NCBI GenBank assembly: GCA_902826885.1
Contig: CADEGL010000028.1
Span: 1-42,327, forward strand
DNA from: an uncultured Alphaproteobacteria bacterium
GTDB lineage: Bacteria > Pseudomonadota > Alphaproteobacteria > CADEGL01
Length of the DNA: 42,327 bases
Direction of reading: 5' to 3'
The first letter of the stretch is position 1. Each line of letters starts with the position of its first letter. This document shows, piece by piece, positions 17,952-25,903 of this stretch. The notes below the pieces were generated by a model. It was not told the DNA's origin, searched no databases, and was given only the letters and a program-made list of their open reading frames with translations. Made by a program: the position numbers and the translations under genes.

Positions 17952-18548
17952 CTACCGCGCGGTGGCGCGGAAATTGACGCAGATCTGACCTTTATCGGCG
18001 TCGTTCAACGGGTCGCCGTTGAGGCCACATTGGGTTTGGTTGTCGGCCTTGGTGCTGCCGCAGGCCTCTTCGCCTTCACGCAGATGACCACACTCGCCGC
18101 ACAGGCCGAACGCACGGCCGCCGCAATTGTCCTGCAGCTTGCCCATCAAGGCGCCAAGGCCCGCCAACATTGCCTTGCTGGTCTCGGGCGGCAGGGCGGC
18201 CACGGCCTGCTCCAGCCGTTTGATGGGATCTTGCTTCAGAACGGCGCATCCGGCGTCCGTAACTTCGAGACAGATGGCCCGCCCGTCGGAACAATCCTTC
18301 GAGCGCCGGAGATATCCCTTGGACTCCAGCGCGCGAATGGTCTGGGAAACGGTGCCCTTGGTCGTGCCCAAGAACTCGGCGATGGCGGTCGGCGAACGGG
18401 AATAGCGGTTGGCGCGGGCCAAATAGCGGAGTGTTTCCCATTGGGCGGGATTCAACCCCTGCTCGAACTGCAGGCAATGGGCCGCACGGCCTAAACGGTT
18501 GACGAACTCCGCCACACGCCCATTACAAGTATTTGTAAAACAAGCCAT
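17952..18548 (-). CDS. MarR-family regulator with a cysteine-rich C-terminal tail
   Basis: A 198-residue winged-helix regulator. Residues about 25-120 are a MarR domain: LNPAQWETLRYLA, SPTAIAEFLGTTKGTVSQTIRALESKGYLRR with the recognition helix, and the wing DCSDGRAICLEVTDAG. The last 60 residues hold six cysteines (C142, C150, C153, C163, C174, C190) and H155, with a C-x2-C-x-H core, suggesting a bound metal or iron-sulfur cluster or a redox switch; this tail is not part of classic MarR. It is divergent from rpoH with 130 bases between them, holding two palindromes that are likely operators. The ligand is unknown. Confidence 0.85.
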   Translation of the reverse strand: MACFTNTCNGRVAEFVNRLGRAAHCLQFEQGLNPAQWETLRYLARANRYSRSPTAIAEFLGTTKGTVSQTIRALESKGYLRRSKDCSDGRAICLEVTDAGCAVLKQDPIKRLEQAVAALPPETSKAMLAGLGALMGKLQDNCGGRAFGLCGECGHLREGEEACGSTKADNQTQCGLNGDPLNDADKGQICVNFRATAR

Positions 18549-18569
18549 TTATTCGTTAGCCCCGCCGCT

Positions 18570-18631
18570 CGTTTCGAGTCGAAATTATTCTTGTTGCCGC
18601 CCCGCAAGCGGCATAGTATCGACTCGAAACG
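18570..18631. promoter_or_regulatory. Paired palindromes between marR and rpoH, probable MarR operators
   Basis: TTTCGAGTCGAAA at 18572-18584 is a 13-base palindrome around a central G. A second copy of the same core, TCGACTCGA at 18619-18627, continues into AAACG. The two are themselves arms of a 13-bp inverted repeat (18570-18582 with 18619-18631). One lies 24 bases from the marR start and the other covers the predicted rpoH start point, so a bound regulator could silence both genes. Confidence 0.6.
18591..18619 (+). promoter_or_regulatory. Probable rpoH promoter
   Basis: TTGTTG (18591-18596) and TAGTAT (18614-18619) are 17 bases apart and point to rpoH, with a start point near 18626 and a leader of about 53 bases. 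The boxes sit exactly between the two palindromes. No sigma-32-type CTTG/CCCCAT pair is evident. Confidence 0.5.
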
Positions 18632-18653
18632 AAATACCTCGCTCTTTCGCGAG

Positions 18654-18669
18654 GACCTCCAAGAAGGTC
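18654..18669 (+). promoter_or_regulatory. Hairpin covering the rpoH ribosome-binding site
   Basis: GACCT (18654-18658) can pair with AGGTC (18665-18669) over a CCAAGA loop. The right arm includes the AAGG of the likely ribosome site (18661-18667) 11 bases before ATG. A second hairpin, CCTCGC/GCGAGG at 18637-18654, lies just upstream. Such a weak stem could open with temperature. Confidence 0.4.
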
Positions 18670-18678
18670 TGTTCAGCC

Positions 18679-19557
18679 ATGGCAAATGTCAATTCTTTGA
18701 ATACGGATCGCAACGATCGCCGCTACATCGCCGCGACGATGACCGCTTCCTACCTTGATCCCGAGAAGGAAAAAGACCTGGCCCGCCGCTGGCGCGACCA
18801 TCAGGACGAGGATGCCCTCTCCGAGCTGATCGAAAGCCATGCCCGCTTGGCCGTCCGGATGGCTTGGGACTTCCGCCGCAGCGGCATGCCGCTCGGCGAC
18901 CTGATCCAGGAAGGCAATATCGGGCTGGCCCAGGCCGCGGCGCGCTTCGATCCCGAGCGCAACGTCCGCTTCTCGACCTACGCCGGCTGGTGGATCATGG
19001 CCGAGATTCAGGACTACATCCTGCGCAACCAGTCGATCGTCCGCTTTGCGACGACGCCGCTGCACCGCAGCCTGTTCTTCAAGCTGCGCCGCCTGCGCAG
19101 CCGCATGGCGACCAACCCGGACGGCACCCTGCCGGCGGTCGAGAAGGAGCGGCTGGCCAAGGAGCTGGACGTGCCGATGGCCGAGATCGAGCGGATCGAT
19201 GGCGCGCTCGCGCGCGGGGATCAGTCGCTCAACGCCACGCGCGAGGACGACGACACGGACAATCTGCAGGACTCCCTGCCAGACCCCGGCCCGTCGCCCG
19301 AAGAGGTCGTGATGGACCGGATGGACCGCGGGGTCCAGAAGGACCAGCTGTTCAAGGCGCTGGACCGGCTGAATCCGCGCGAACGGCAGATCATCGTCAG
19401 CCGCTTCCTCGACCAGAAGAAGCACGTGACGCTGGCCGAGATCGGCGAGGAATTCGGCGTGAGCAAGGAACGGGTGCGTCAGCTCGAAGGGCGCGCGCTG
19501 ACCAAGCTCAAGGGCTATCTGAAGGAAACCATGGGCGAGCCGGCCGCCAGCCACTAA
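18679..19557 (+). CDS. rpoH: RpoH-family (sigma-32) sigma factor
   Basis: An alternative sigma factor of the heat-shock class that redirects RNA polymerase to chaperone and stress promoters. The 292-residue protein has region 2 (GDLIQEGNIGLAQAAARFDPERNVRFSTYAGWWI, about 73-106), the RpoH-box-like HRSLFFKLRR at 129-138, and region 4.2 (TLAEIGEEFGVSKERVRQLEGRALTKLK). Its box departs from the classic QRKLFFNLR, so it may be an RpoH2-like paralogue (oxidative/photo-oxidative stress) rather than the main heat-shock factor. Start is ATG 18679, preceded by AAGAAGG within a small hairpin. Downstream 10 bases away is a rhodanese gene. Confidence 0.93.
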   Translation: MANVNSLNTDRNDRRYIAATMTASYLDPEKEKDLARRWRDHQDEDALSELIESHARLAVRMAWDFRRSGMPLGDLIQEGNIGLAQAAARFDPERNVRFSTYAGWWIMAEIQDYILRNQSIVRFATTPLHRSLFFKLRRLRSRMATNPDGTLPAVEKERLAKELDVPMAEIERIDGALARGDQSLNATREDDDTDNLQDSLPDPGPSPEEVVMDRMDRGVQKDQLFKALDRLNPRERQIIVSRFLDQKKHVTLAEIGEEFGVSKERVRQLEGRALTKLKGYLKETMGEPAASH

Positions 19558-19567
19558 ACTCGCTGCC

Positions 19568-19897
19568 ATGGTCGAGGAGCCCATCGAAATCGACGTCGAG
19601 GAACTGGACGCCCGCCTCAAGTCAGGCGAGGCCGTCCAGGTCGTCGATGTGCGCGAACCGTGGGAGCTCGACGTGGCGCGCCTCGCGGACACGATCGACA
19701 TTCCCATGTCCACGTTGCCCAAGGGCCTCTGCAATCTCGACCAGGAGAAGCCGCTGGCCGTGATCTGCCATCATGGCGGACGCAGCCTCCAGGTCGCACG
19801 CTGGCTCCGCCAGCAAGGCTATGCCCGGGCACAGAGCGTACGCGGCGGTCTGGATGTCTGGTCCCAGGCCATCGATCCCACCGTGCCGCGCTACTAG
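19568..19897 (+). CDS. Rhodanese-like domain protein
   Basis: A single-domain, 109-residue rhodanese, a sulfur-carrier/sulfurtransferase fold acting in the cytoplasm. The N-terminal IDVEELDARLKSGEAVQVVDVREPWELDVARL and the active-site loop with persulfide-forming C67 (ICHHGGRSLQVA, C-x3-G-R-S type) are intact, as is the closing VRGGLDVWS. Only 10 bases separate it from rpoH and no clear ribosome site is visible, so translation is probably coupled. Co-expression with rpoH would fit a role in sulfur or cysteine oxidative stress. Confidence 0.9.
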   Translation: MVEEPIEIDVEELDARLKSGEAVQVVDVREPWELDVARLADTIDIPMSTLPKGLCNLDQEKPLAVICHHGGRSLQVARWLRQQGYARAQSVRGGLDVWSQAIDPTVPRY

Positions 19898-20010
19898 ACG
19901 CGAAACCCGCATAGAGATTGGCCCGGCGATTCGAGCAAAAGTGGCTCTTTCGAAGGTGCCATATTCCAGCGATCCTACTCTCGGGACACGATTAACTTCC
20001 GGAGTGGGCG

Positions 20011-22050
20011 ATGACGAGCGTGGAACGGGCTTCCGTCTGCACCTTCGACTGTTTCGACACATGCAGCTTGACGGTCACGGTCGATGAGGGGCGCGTGGTC
20101 AAGGTGCGCGGCTCGGACGCGTTGCCTTACACCGATGGCGTCATCTGTACCAAGGTGGCGCACCATATCGGCGACTTCGTGCATGGCAACCGCCTCACCC
20201 ATCCGCTGAAGCGCGTCGGCCCCCGCGGCTCGGGCCGGTTCGAGCGGATCGGTTGGGACCAAGCGATCGACCTGGTTCACGCGGGCGTATCGGCCGTCGT
20301 CGACCGCTGGGGGCCGCAGGCCGTGATGCCCCTCAACTATGCGGGCCCGCACGGCATGCTGGCCAACGACAGCATGTCCACGCGCTTCTTCAACAAGCTG
20401 GGGGCGAGCCAGCTCTACCGCTCCGCGCTTTGCGGCGCCGTTCGCGCGGAGGCTTGGCTCGGCACCTACGGCCCCGTTCCCGGCATAAACCCGGAAGCGG
20501 CGGAGTTCGCCAAGCTCAACATCCTTTGGGCCAACAACGCCACGGTCACGAACCTCCACCTCGTGCGCAAGATCCACGCGGCCCGGAAGAACGGCGGCAA
20601 GCTCGTGGTGGTCGACCCGCTGCGCACCAAGATCGCGGGGCAGGCCGATCTGCACCTTGCACTCAAGCCCGGAACGGACGTGCTCCTCGGTTTCGCATTG
20701 GCCGACGAACTGGAGAAGATGGGCGCGCACGACAAACGCTTCATCGCCCAGCACGTGCTCGGCTACGACGAATACATGGCCCTCGCCCGCGCGTGGCCCG
20801 TGGACAAGGCCGCCGAGGCTTGCGGTCTGCGCGCGGAGGACATCCGCACGCTCGCCCGCTGGATGGCGGAGTTGGCCCCCCTGGTGATGGCGCCCGGGAA
20901 CGGAATCGAGCGCGGCCGCAACGGCGGCAGCGGCGTGCGCGCCGCCATCGCGTTGCCGGCACTTCTGGGCAAGCTCGGGGCGGGCAGCGGCGTCCTCATG
21001 GGCGCGGGCAAGAGCTTCCCCAAGACCTTCGACAAGCTCCAACGGCCCGACCTTTTGCCGCCCAACACGCGCACGATCAACATCATGGACGTGAGCCGGC
21101 ACCTGGAGCGGGACGATATCGACCCGCCGCTGCGCGCGCTGTTCATCTATAACCACAACCCGATCGTGGTGCACGCCGACCAGAACCGCATGAAGCGGGT
21201 GTTGGCGCGCGAGGACATCTTCCTCGTCGGCATCGAACTGACCATGACCGAATCCATGCAGTATTGCGACGTGGTGATGCCGGCCACGACGCATTTCGAG
21301 AACGACGACATCTATTCGTCCTACGGCCACCACTGGCTCCAACGGGCCGAAGCCGCGATTCCGCCCGTGGGCGAATCGCTGCCGAACACGGAGATCTTCC
21401 GGCGGCTGGCGGCGCGATTCGGCTATGACGAGCCCTGCTTCAAGGCCACGGACCGCGAACTGATCGACGACGCGATCGATGGCGCGGACCACCGCCTGCG
21501 CGGCATGAAGCCGAGCGAAATCCCCATCGGCGAACCGCTGCGCATGGTGGCCGAGGACGGCAAACCCATCGCGCTCTTCGACAACATCATGCCGAAAACG
21601 CCGTCTGGGAAGATCGAACTCATTTCCGACTTTCTGGCGGACCGGTGGGGCGCCTCGGCCCGGGCACCCGGCTTCCGGCCGCGCACGACCCAATTCCCGC
21701 TGACGCTGATCTCGCCGCCCTCCAACCGAAGCATATCCTCTACCATGCTGGGCCGGAGCCAGGCGCAAGGCGAGGCGCCCCCTCTCCGCATGCATCCGCA
21801 CGACGCACGGGCGCGAGGGTTGGAGACAGCGAAGCAAGTGCGCATCTGGAACGATCTGGGTTCGGTTTTTCTGCCGCTGGAGATCAGCGAGGCGGTGAAT
21901 CCCGGCGTGGTCGTGTCGGAAAAGGGTGCGTGGCTGGCCACGAGTCCCAACGGGCAGACGATCAGCGCGCTTTGCTCGGCCGACGACCGGGCTGATCTAG
22001 CCGATGGCTCCTGCTACAACGATACAGGCGTCGAGGTCGAAGCAGCCTGA
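20011..22050 (+). CDS. Molybdopterin-dependent oxidoreductase (DMSO reductase family)
   Basis: A 679-residue single-subunit molybdopterin enzyme. An N-terminal 4Fe-4S motif with C10-x3-C14-x3-C18-x27-C46 is followed by VMPLNYAGPHGML, SALCGAVRAEAW where C141 probably ligates Mo/W, LNILWANNATVTN, DPLRTKIA, and the C-terminal molydopterin-binding domain (LISPPSNRSISSTM, HPHDARARGLE, VVSEKGAW). There is no twin-arginine signal, so it is cytoplasmic. It resembles formate-dehydrogenase/BisC-like oxidoreductases, but substrate and electron partner cannot be inferred. GGAG lies upstream of ATG. It leads an M24-like gene 25 bases on. Confidence 0.88.
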   Translation: MTSVERASVCTFDCFDTCSLTVTVDEGRVVKVRGSDALPYTDGVICTKVAHHIGDFVHGNRLTHPLKRVGPRGSGRFERIGWDQAIDLVHAGVSAVVDRWGPQAVMPLNYAGPHGMLANDSMSTRFFNKLGASQLYRSALCGAVRAEAWLGTYGPVPGINPEAAEFAKLNILWANNATVTNLHLVRKIHAARKNGGKLVVVDPLRTKIAGQADLHLALKPGTDVLLGFALADELEKMGAHDKRFIAQHVLGYDEYMALARAWPVDKAAEACGLRAEDIRTLARWMAELAPLVMAPGNGIERGRNGGSGVRAAIALPALLGKLGAGSGVLMGAGKSFPKTFDKLQRPDLLPPNTRTINIMDVSRHLERDDIDPPLRALFIYNHNPIVVHADQNRMKRVLAREDIFLVGIELTMTESMQYCDVVMPATTHFENDDIYSSYGHHWLQRAEAAIPPVGESLPNTEIFRRLAARFGYDEPCFKATDRELIDDAIDGADHRLRGMKPSEIPIGEPLRMVAEDGKPIALFDNIMPKTPSGKIELISDFLADRWGASARAPGFRPRTTQFPLTLISPPSNRSISSTMLGRSQAQGEAPPLRMHPHDARARGLETAKQVRIWNDLGSVFLPLEISEAVNPGVVVSEKGAWLATSPNGQTISALCSADDRADLADGSCYNDTGVEVEAA

Positions 22051-22075
22051 CGGACGCCGAACCGGAGAACACATC

Positions 22076-23230
22076 ATGGCGTCCGCCATCGCGACCGAAC
22101 AACCTTTCCCCACCGCCGAGCTAGCCGACCGGTTGGCACGCGTTCGCGGTGCGATGACAGGCGCCGGTGTCGATCTCCTCATCGCCTCCGATCCCAACGA
22201 TATCTATTACCTGACCGGCGCGCGTGAGTTGGGCGGCCTCATCCAGATGGCGCTCCTGGTCCCGGCTTCCGGCGCCATGGCTTTCGTAGGCCGCGCGGTG
22301 GACGCCGTCGCTTTCGTGGCACACACGGGCAACAACGCGATCCACCCCTATCGCGATCACGAGAACGCCGAGGCGGCCGTCGGCCGCGCGATTACCGCGC
22401 TGGGCGCGGCGGGCGGGCGCATCGGCTACAGCGGCTCTGCGCTCTCCGTCGCCACCTTGAGCGCGCTGCGCCAAGCTCTTCCCCAAGCAACCTGGGTGGA
22501 TGCCACGCGTTTCATCTGGGATATCTCGGCCCTCAAGTCGCCGCGCGAACTCGACTACATGCGCGAAGCCGCGCGCATCAACGCCAAGGCGCTGGACCGT
22601 GCCATCGCCTCCATCGGGCCCGGCGTCAGCGACAACCACATCGCCGCCGAACTTTATGCCGGGATGCTGGAGAACGGCAGCCACCCCATGACCCATTTCA
22701 TGTTGGCCACGGGCCCGCGAACGGCCGTGGTTCATGCGACGTTCAACGACCGCAAGCTCGAAAAGGACGACATCGTGCATTTCGAGTTCTCGGCCACGCG
22801 TTATCTCTACACCGCGCCGCTCATGCGCACGGCGACATTGGGTACGCCCAACGCAGAGGCCGTAAAGCTGCATGACGGAGCGCTGGCCGCGGTCGAGGCG
22901 GCGATGGCCACCATCCGCGAAGGCGTGACGTCGGGTGAAGTAGACCGCGCCGCCAATGCGGAGCTGGAGAAGCGCGGCATCCGTCAATGGCACTATCACC
23001 GTACGGGCTACATGGTGGGCATGGCGGCTGGCGGATCTTGGGCTCTTGGCCATGTGGGCGCGCTGCGCGAGGCCGATCCCACCGTGCTCAAGGAAAACAT
23101 GACGTTCCACCTGCCCATGGTGCTGTTCAAGCCCGGCGCGGCGGGCGCAGGCCTTTCCGAGACCGTGCGCGTCACGCGTACGGGCGTGGAAGTGCTGACC
23201 GACTACAAGCGGGAGTTGGTGAAGCTCTAG
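22076..23230 (+). CDS. M24-family hydrolase, probably metal-independent (creatinase/ectoine-hydrolase-like)
   Basis: A 384-residue pita-bread protein with an N-terminal creatinase domain (residues about 12-150, FPTAELADRLARVRGAM and NDIYYLTGARELGG) and a C-terminal M24 domain. Three of the five metal ligands of Xaa-Pro peptidases are missing: the first Asp is E237 (VHFEFSA), the second is A247 (TAPLMRT), and the GMVFTIEPG-type Glu is absent (NMTFHLPMV). H308 (YHRTGYMVGM) and E362 (SETVRV) remain. This suits the metal-free creatinase and ectoine hydrolase (DoeA) branch rather than a peptidase. ATG 22076 has CCGGAG upstream. Confidence 0.85.
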   Translation: MASAIATEQPFPTAELADRLARVRGAMTGAGVDLLIASDPNDIYYLTGARELGGLIQMALLVPASGAMAFVGRAVDAVAFVAHTGNNAIHPYRDHENAEAAVGRAITALGAAGGRIGYSGSALSVATLSALRQALPQATWVDATRFIWDISALKSPRELDYMREAARINAKALDRAIASIGPGVSDNHIAAELYAGMLENGSHPMTHFMLATGPRTAVVHATFNDRKLEKDDIVHFEFSATRYLYTAPLMRTATLGTPNAEAVKLHDGALAAVEAAMATIREGVTSGEVDRAANAELEKRGIRQWHYHRTGYMVGMAAGGSWALGHVGALREADPTVLKENMTFHLPMVLFKPGAAGAGLSETVRVTRTGVEVLTDYKRELVKL

Positions 23231-24111
23231 CGCCCCTTCAGCATCTTGATGATGCCGGAGAAATCCGTTTCCGCCTCGCCCATGTTGCAGAACATGGCAT
23301 AGAGCGCGGCCGCTTCCGCTCCCAACGGCGTGGCCGCACCGGACGATGCCGCGGCTTCCTGCGCCAGACGCAGGTCCTTGACCATCATCGCCGCGGTGAA
23401 GCCCGCCTTGTAATCGCGGTTCGACGGCGCGGCCGGCACCATCCCCGGCTCCGGACAATAAGTCGTCAGCGACCAGCATTGGCCCGACGATTTCGCGCTG
23501 ATCTCGAACAGCTTCTTGGGGTCGAGGCCGAGCTTATGCGCTAGCGCGAACGCCTCGCCCACGGCGATCATCGAGACGCCCAGGATCATGTTGTTGCAAA
23601 TCTTGGCCGCCGTGCCCGCCCCCGACGGGCCGGCATGGACCACCGTCTTGCCCATGGTGCGCAGGATCGGCTCCGCGCGCGCGAAGGCCGCCTCGCTGCC
23701 GCCGACCATGAAGGTCAGCGTGGCGGCATCGGCGCCCGAGACACCGCCCGAAACAGGCGCATCCAGCATCTCGAAGCCCGCCTTGCCCGCGGCCGCGGCA
23801 ACGGCGCGCGCGCTGTCCACATCCACGGTCGAGCAATCGATCAGAAGCGCGCCCTTTGGCGCCACACCGAGCACGCCGTTCGCGCCGGTATAAACCTCGC
23901 GCACGTGCCTGCCAGCCGGCAGCATCGTGATCACGATTTCAGCCTTAGCCGCGTCGGCTGCCGTCGCACAGGCCTTGGCGCCATCCTTTTGCGCCTGCGC
24001 CAGCTTGTCCTTGGCCAGATCGAAGGCGGCCACCGCGTGTCCTTGCTTCATGAGGTTGCGCGCCATGGGTCCGCCCATGTTGCCCAATCCAATGAATCCG
24101 ATCTCCGCCAT
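23227..24111 (-). CDS. mmsB: 3-hydroxyisobutyrate dehydrogenase
   Basis: MmsB oxidises 3-hydroxyisobutyrate to methylmalonate semialdehyde with NAD+ in valine breakdown. The 294-residue protein has the Rossmann start IGFIGLGNMGGPMARNL, DAPVSGGVSGA (117-127), the catalytic K170 in AAKICNNMILG, and KDLRLAQEAA. Start ATG 24111; a GTG-like upstream frame of five codons is not used. Downstream it shares its CTAG stop tetramer with the convergent M24-like gene. It is the last gene of the valine operon. Confidence 0.95.
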   Translation of the reverse strand: MAEIGFIGLGNMGGPMARNLMKQGHAVAAFDLAKDKLAQAQKDGAKACATAADAAKAEIVITMLPAGRHVREVYTGANGVLGVAPKGALLIDCSTVDVDSARAVAAAAGKAGFEMLDAPVSGGVSGADAATLTFMVGGSEAAFARAEPILRTMGKTVVHAGPSGAGTAAKICNNMILGVSMIAVGEAFALAHKLGLDPKKLFEISAKSSGQCWSLTTYCPEPGMVPAAPSNRDYKAGFTAAMMVKDLRLAQEAAASSGAATPLGAEAAALYAMFCNMGEAETDFSGIIKMLKGR

Positions 24112-24130
24112 GGTCCCCTCCTTCACATGT

Positions 24131-24868
24131 TCACTGGCCGGCGCGCGGCAGCGGTAGATTCTTCACCTTTTCACCGAATGCGGCCTGCGGCTCGGATGGT
24201 TTTTCGTTCAAGCCCGCTTCGAGCCGTTCGATGCAGGCCCGCGTCCGGCCGAACAATTCGGACCACGTCGCCGAGCGGTCGATCTCGGCGAGCAGGCACC
24301 CATCGAAATAATTGTAGCGAAGCCGGAATTCGCAACCGAACGACACGCGCTCCTTGCGCGCCGCCGTCAGGACAATGCGGTCGTCCGCCACGACACCATC
24401 GCGCAGGAACGTTCCCGAATGGCAGGCGGACACCACCACGACGGCGGGACGGCCCGCGCAATATTCGTTCACGACGCGGCCCATCATCTCCGGCGACAAG
24501 GTCTGCTCGTTGTCCTTGTCCTGGCTCATCAGCAGCCCCGTCTCGGCGCCGTGCGAGGTGAAGTACAGAAGGCAGCCGTCATTCGCGCCGATATTGAGAG
24601 ACTTCAGAGCCTCATCGAGATTATGCGCCGTCGCCCGGATTTCGGAGCGCGACGCGCGGGGTGAGGCCGACAGGACGCGGATATCCTTGACGCCGCGCTG
24701 ACGGAGCTGCCCGGACAGCGTTGTGACGGCGTTTTCGAAGACAGGAACCGAATCGTCCCCGGCCACCAGAACGGCCTTCCATGTCACTTGCTCCTGCGCC
24801 TTCGCACCGACACCGCCCGCCAGGACGGCGAGCAAAACGGCGGCGGCCAAGCGCACGGTCATGTTCAT
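24131..24868 (-). CDS. Exported caspase-like C13-family cysteine peptidase
   Basis: A 245-residue protein with a signal peptide (MNMTVRLAAAVLLAVLAGGV, then AKAQE, about residues 1-26). The mature part matches the C13 (legumain/GPI-transamidase) branch of the caspase-like fold: catalytic H106 in YFTSHGAETG and C149 in VVSACHSGTF, then DDRIVLTAARKERVSFGC, typical of bacterial C13 members, so it is probably active in the periplasm. ATG 24868 overlaps the stop of the hydrolase gene upstream (ATGA), implying coupled translation; mmsB starts 19 bases after it. Known bacterial members are mostly uncharacterised; its link to valine catabolism is unexplained. Confidence 0.85.
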   Translation of the reverse strand: MNMTVRLAAAVLLAVLAGGVGAKAQEQVTWKAVLVAGDDSVPVFENAVTTLSGQLRQRGVKDIRVLSASPRASRSEIRATAHNLDEALKSLNIGANDGCLLYFTSHGAETGLLMSQDKDNEQTLSPEMMGRVVNEYCAGRPAVVVVSACHSGTFLRDGVVADDRIVLTAARKERVSFGCEFRLRYNYFDGCLLAEIDRSATWSELFGRTRACIERLEAGLNEKPSEPQAAFGEKVKNLPLPRAGQ

Positions 24869-25902
24869 GAGAAATCCAGATCGCCGCCGGGCAACGGCGC
24901 GAACCAGGCCTCGATATCGGCGTCGGAAACCTCGGCCAGCGAAGCTGGCCGCCATTTCGGCGCGCGGTCCTTGTCGATCACCGCGGCACGCACGCCTTCA
25001 TAGAAATCGTGAGCGGCCATGGCACGCTGGCTCAGGCGGAACTCCATCACCATGCAGTCCTCGAATGCCATGGTGCGGCCGTGCTCCAACTGGCGCAAGG
25101 TCACCTTCTCGCAGGTCGGAGCCTTCTCGCCCATGGCCGTTCGCGCGCCCTTCGCCCACTCCGAGCCGTCGGCTTCCAGCGCGTTCTGGATCGCTTCTAT
25201 GGACGACTCGGCGAAGCAGCGGTCCATGGTATCGCGATCCTGCTCGAGCGGCGCTTTACCCGGAGAGACAGCAAAGCGCGCGACGACATCCGTTACGGCG
25301 TCTCCGGCGTTTTTTCGAAGAGCGTCGATCAACGAGCCGAGCGCGCCTGAGGGCACGTAATGCGTTGCGATGCCCGCATAGAGACAGTCCGCGGCTTTGA
25401 TGCGTGCGCCGGTCAGGCCAAGATAGAACCCGACGCGGCCAGGACTACGCGGCAGGAAGTAACTGCCGCCCACGTCGGGGAACAAGCCGATGCCGGTTTC
25501 GGGCATGGCGAACAACGTGCGCTCGGTGGCGATGCGGTGCGAACCGTGGACCGAAACACCGACCCCGCCGCCCATGACGACACCGTCGATCAGCGCGACA
25601 TACGGCTTCGGATAGCGCTTGATGAGGCGGTTGAGACGGTATTCCTCGCGGTAAAAGTCCGCCGTCAGCGTGCCGGATTTGGATTTGCCCGAATCGTACA
25701 GCGCGCGGATGTCGCCTCCGGCGCAGAACGCCCGGTCGCCCGCGCCCTGGATCAGAACACAACGCACGTTCGGATCGCCCATCCAGGCGCGCAGTTGCTT
25801 ATCCAGGGCGCGCACCATTCCCAAGGTCAGCGCATTCAGCGCCTGGGGCCGGTTCAACGTGACCAGGCCGACGCCGCCCGATGCCTCGAATAGAATTTCC
25901 AT
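24865..25902 (-). CDS. 3-hydroxyisobutyryl-CoA hydrolase
   Basis: An enoyl-CoA hydratase-family enzyme of the HIBCH branch, which hydrolyses 3-hydroxyisobutyryl-CoA to 3-hydroxyisobutyrate in valine degradation. The 345-residue protein shows RPQALNALTLGMV, the oxyanion-hole FCAGGDIRALYD, MGGGVGVSVHGSHRIAT and AMPETGIGLFPDVGGSYFLPR, the signature of this branch, and ends in the family C-terminal segment FYEGVRAAVIDKDRAPKW. It is 1 base after the dehydrogenase gene and overlaps the C13 peptidase gene by 4. Confidence 0.93.
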   Translation of the reverse strand: MEILFEASGGVGLVTLNRPQALNALTLGMVRALDKQLRAWMGDPNVRCVLIQGAGDRAFCAGGDIRALYDSGKSKSGTLTADFYREEYRLNRLIKRYPKPYVALIDGVVMGGGVGVSVHGSHRIATERTLFAMPETGIGLFPDVGGSYFLPRSPGRVGFYLGLTGARIKAADCLYAGIATHYVPSGALGSLIDALRKNAGDAVTDVVARFAVSPGKAPLEQDRDTMDRCFAESSIEAIQNALEADGSEWAKGARTAMGEKAPTCEKVTLRQLEHGRTMAFEDCMVMEFRLSQRAMAAHDFYEGVRAAVIDKDRAPKWRPASLAEVSDADIEAWFAPLPGGDLDFS

Positions 25903-25903
25903 T

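Noticed and set aside
19975-21837. A 620-codon minus-strand frame opposite the molybdopterin oxidoreductase
   Set aside because: Antisense shadow of a gene with clear family motifs; no ribosome site or conserved domain.
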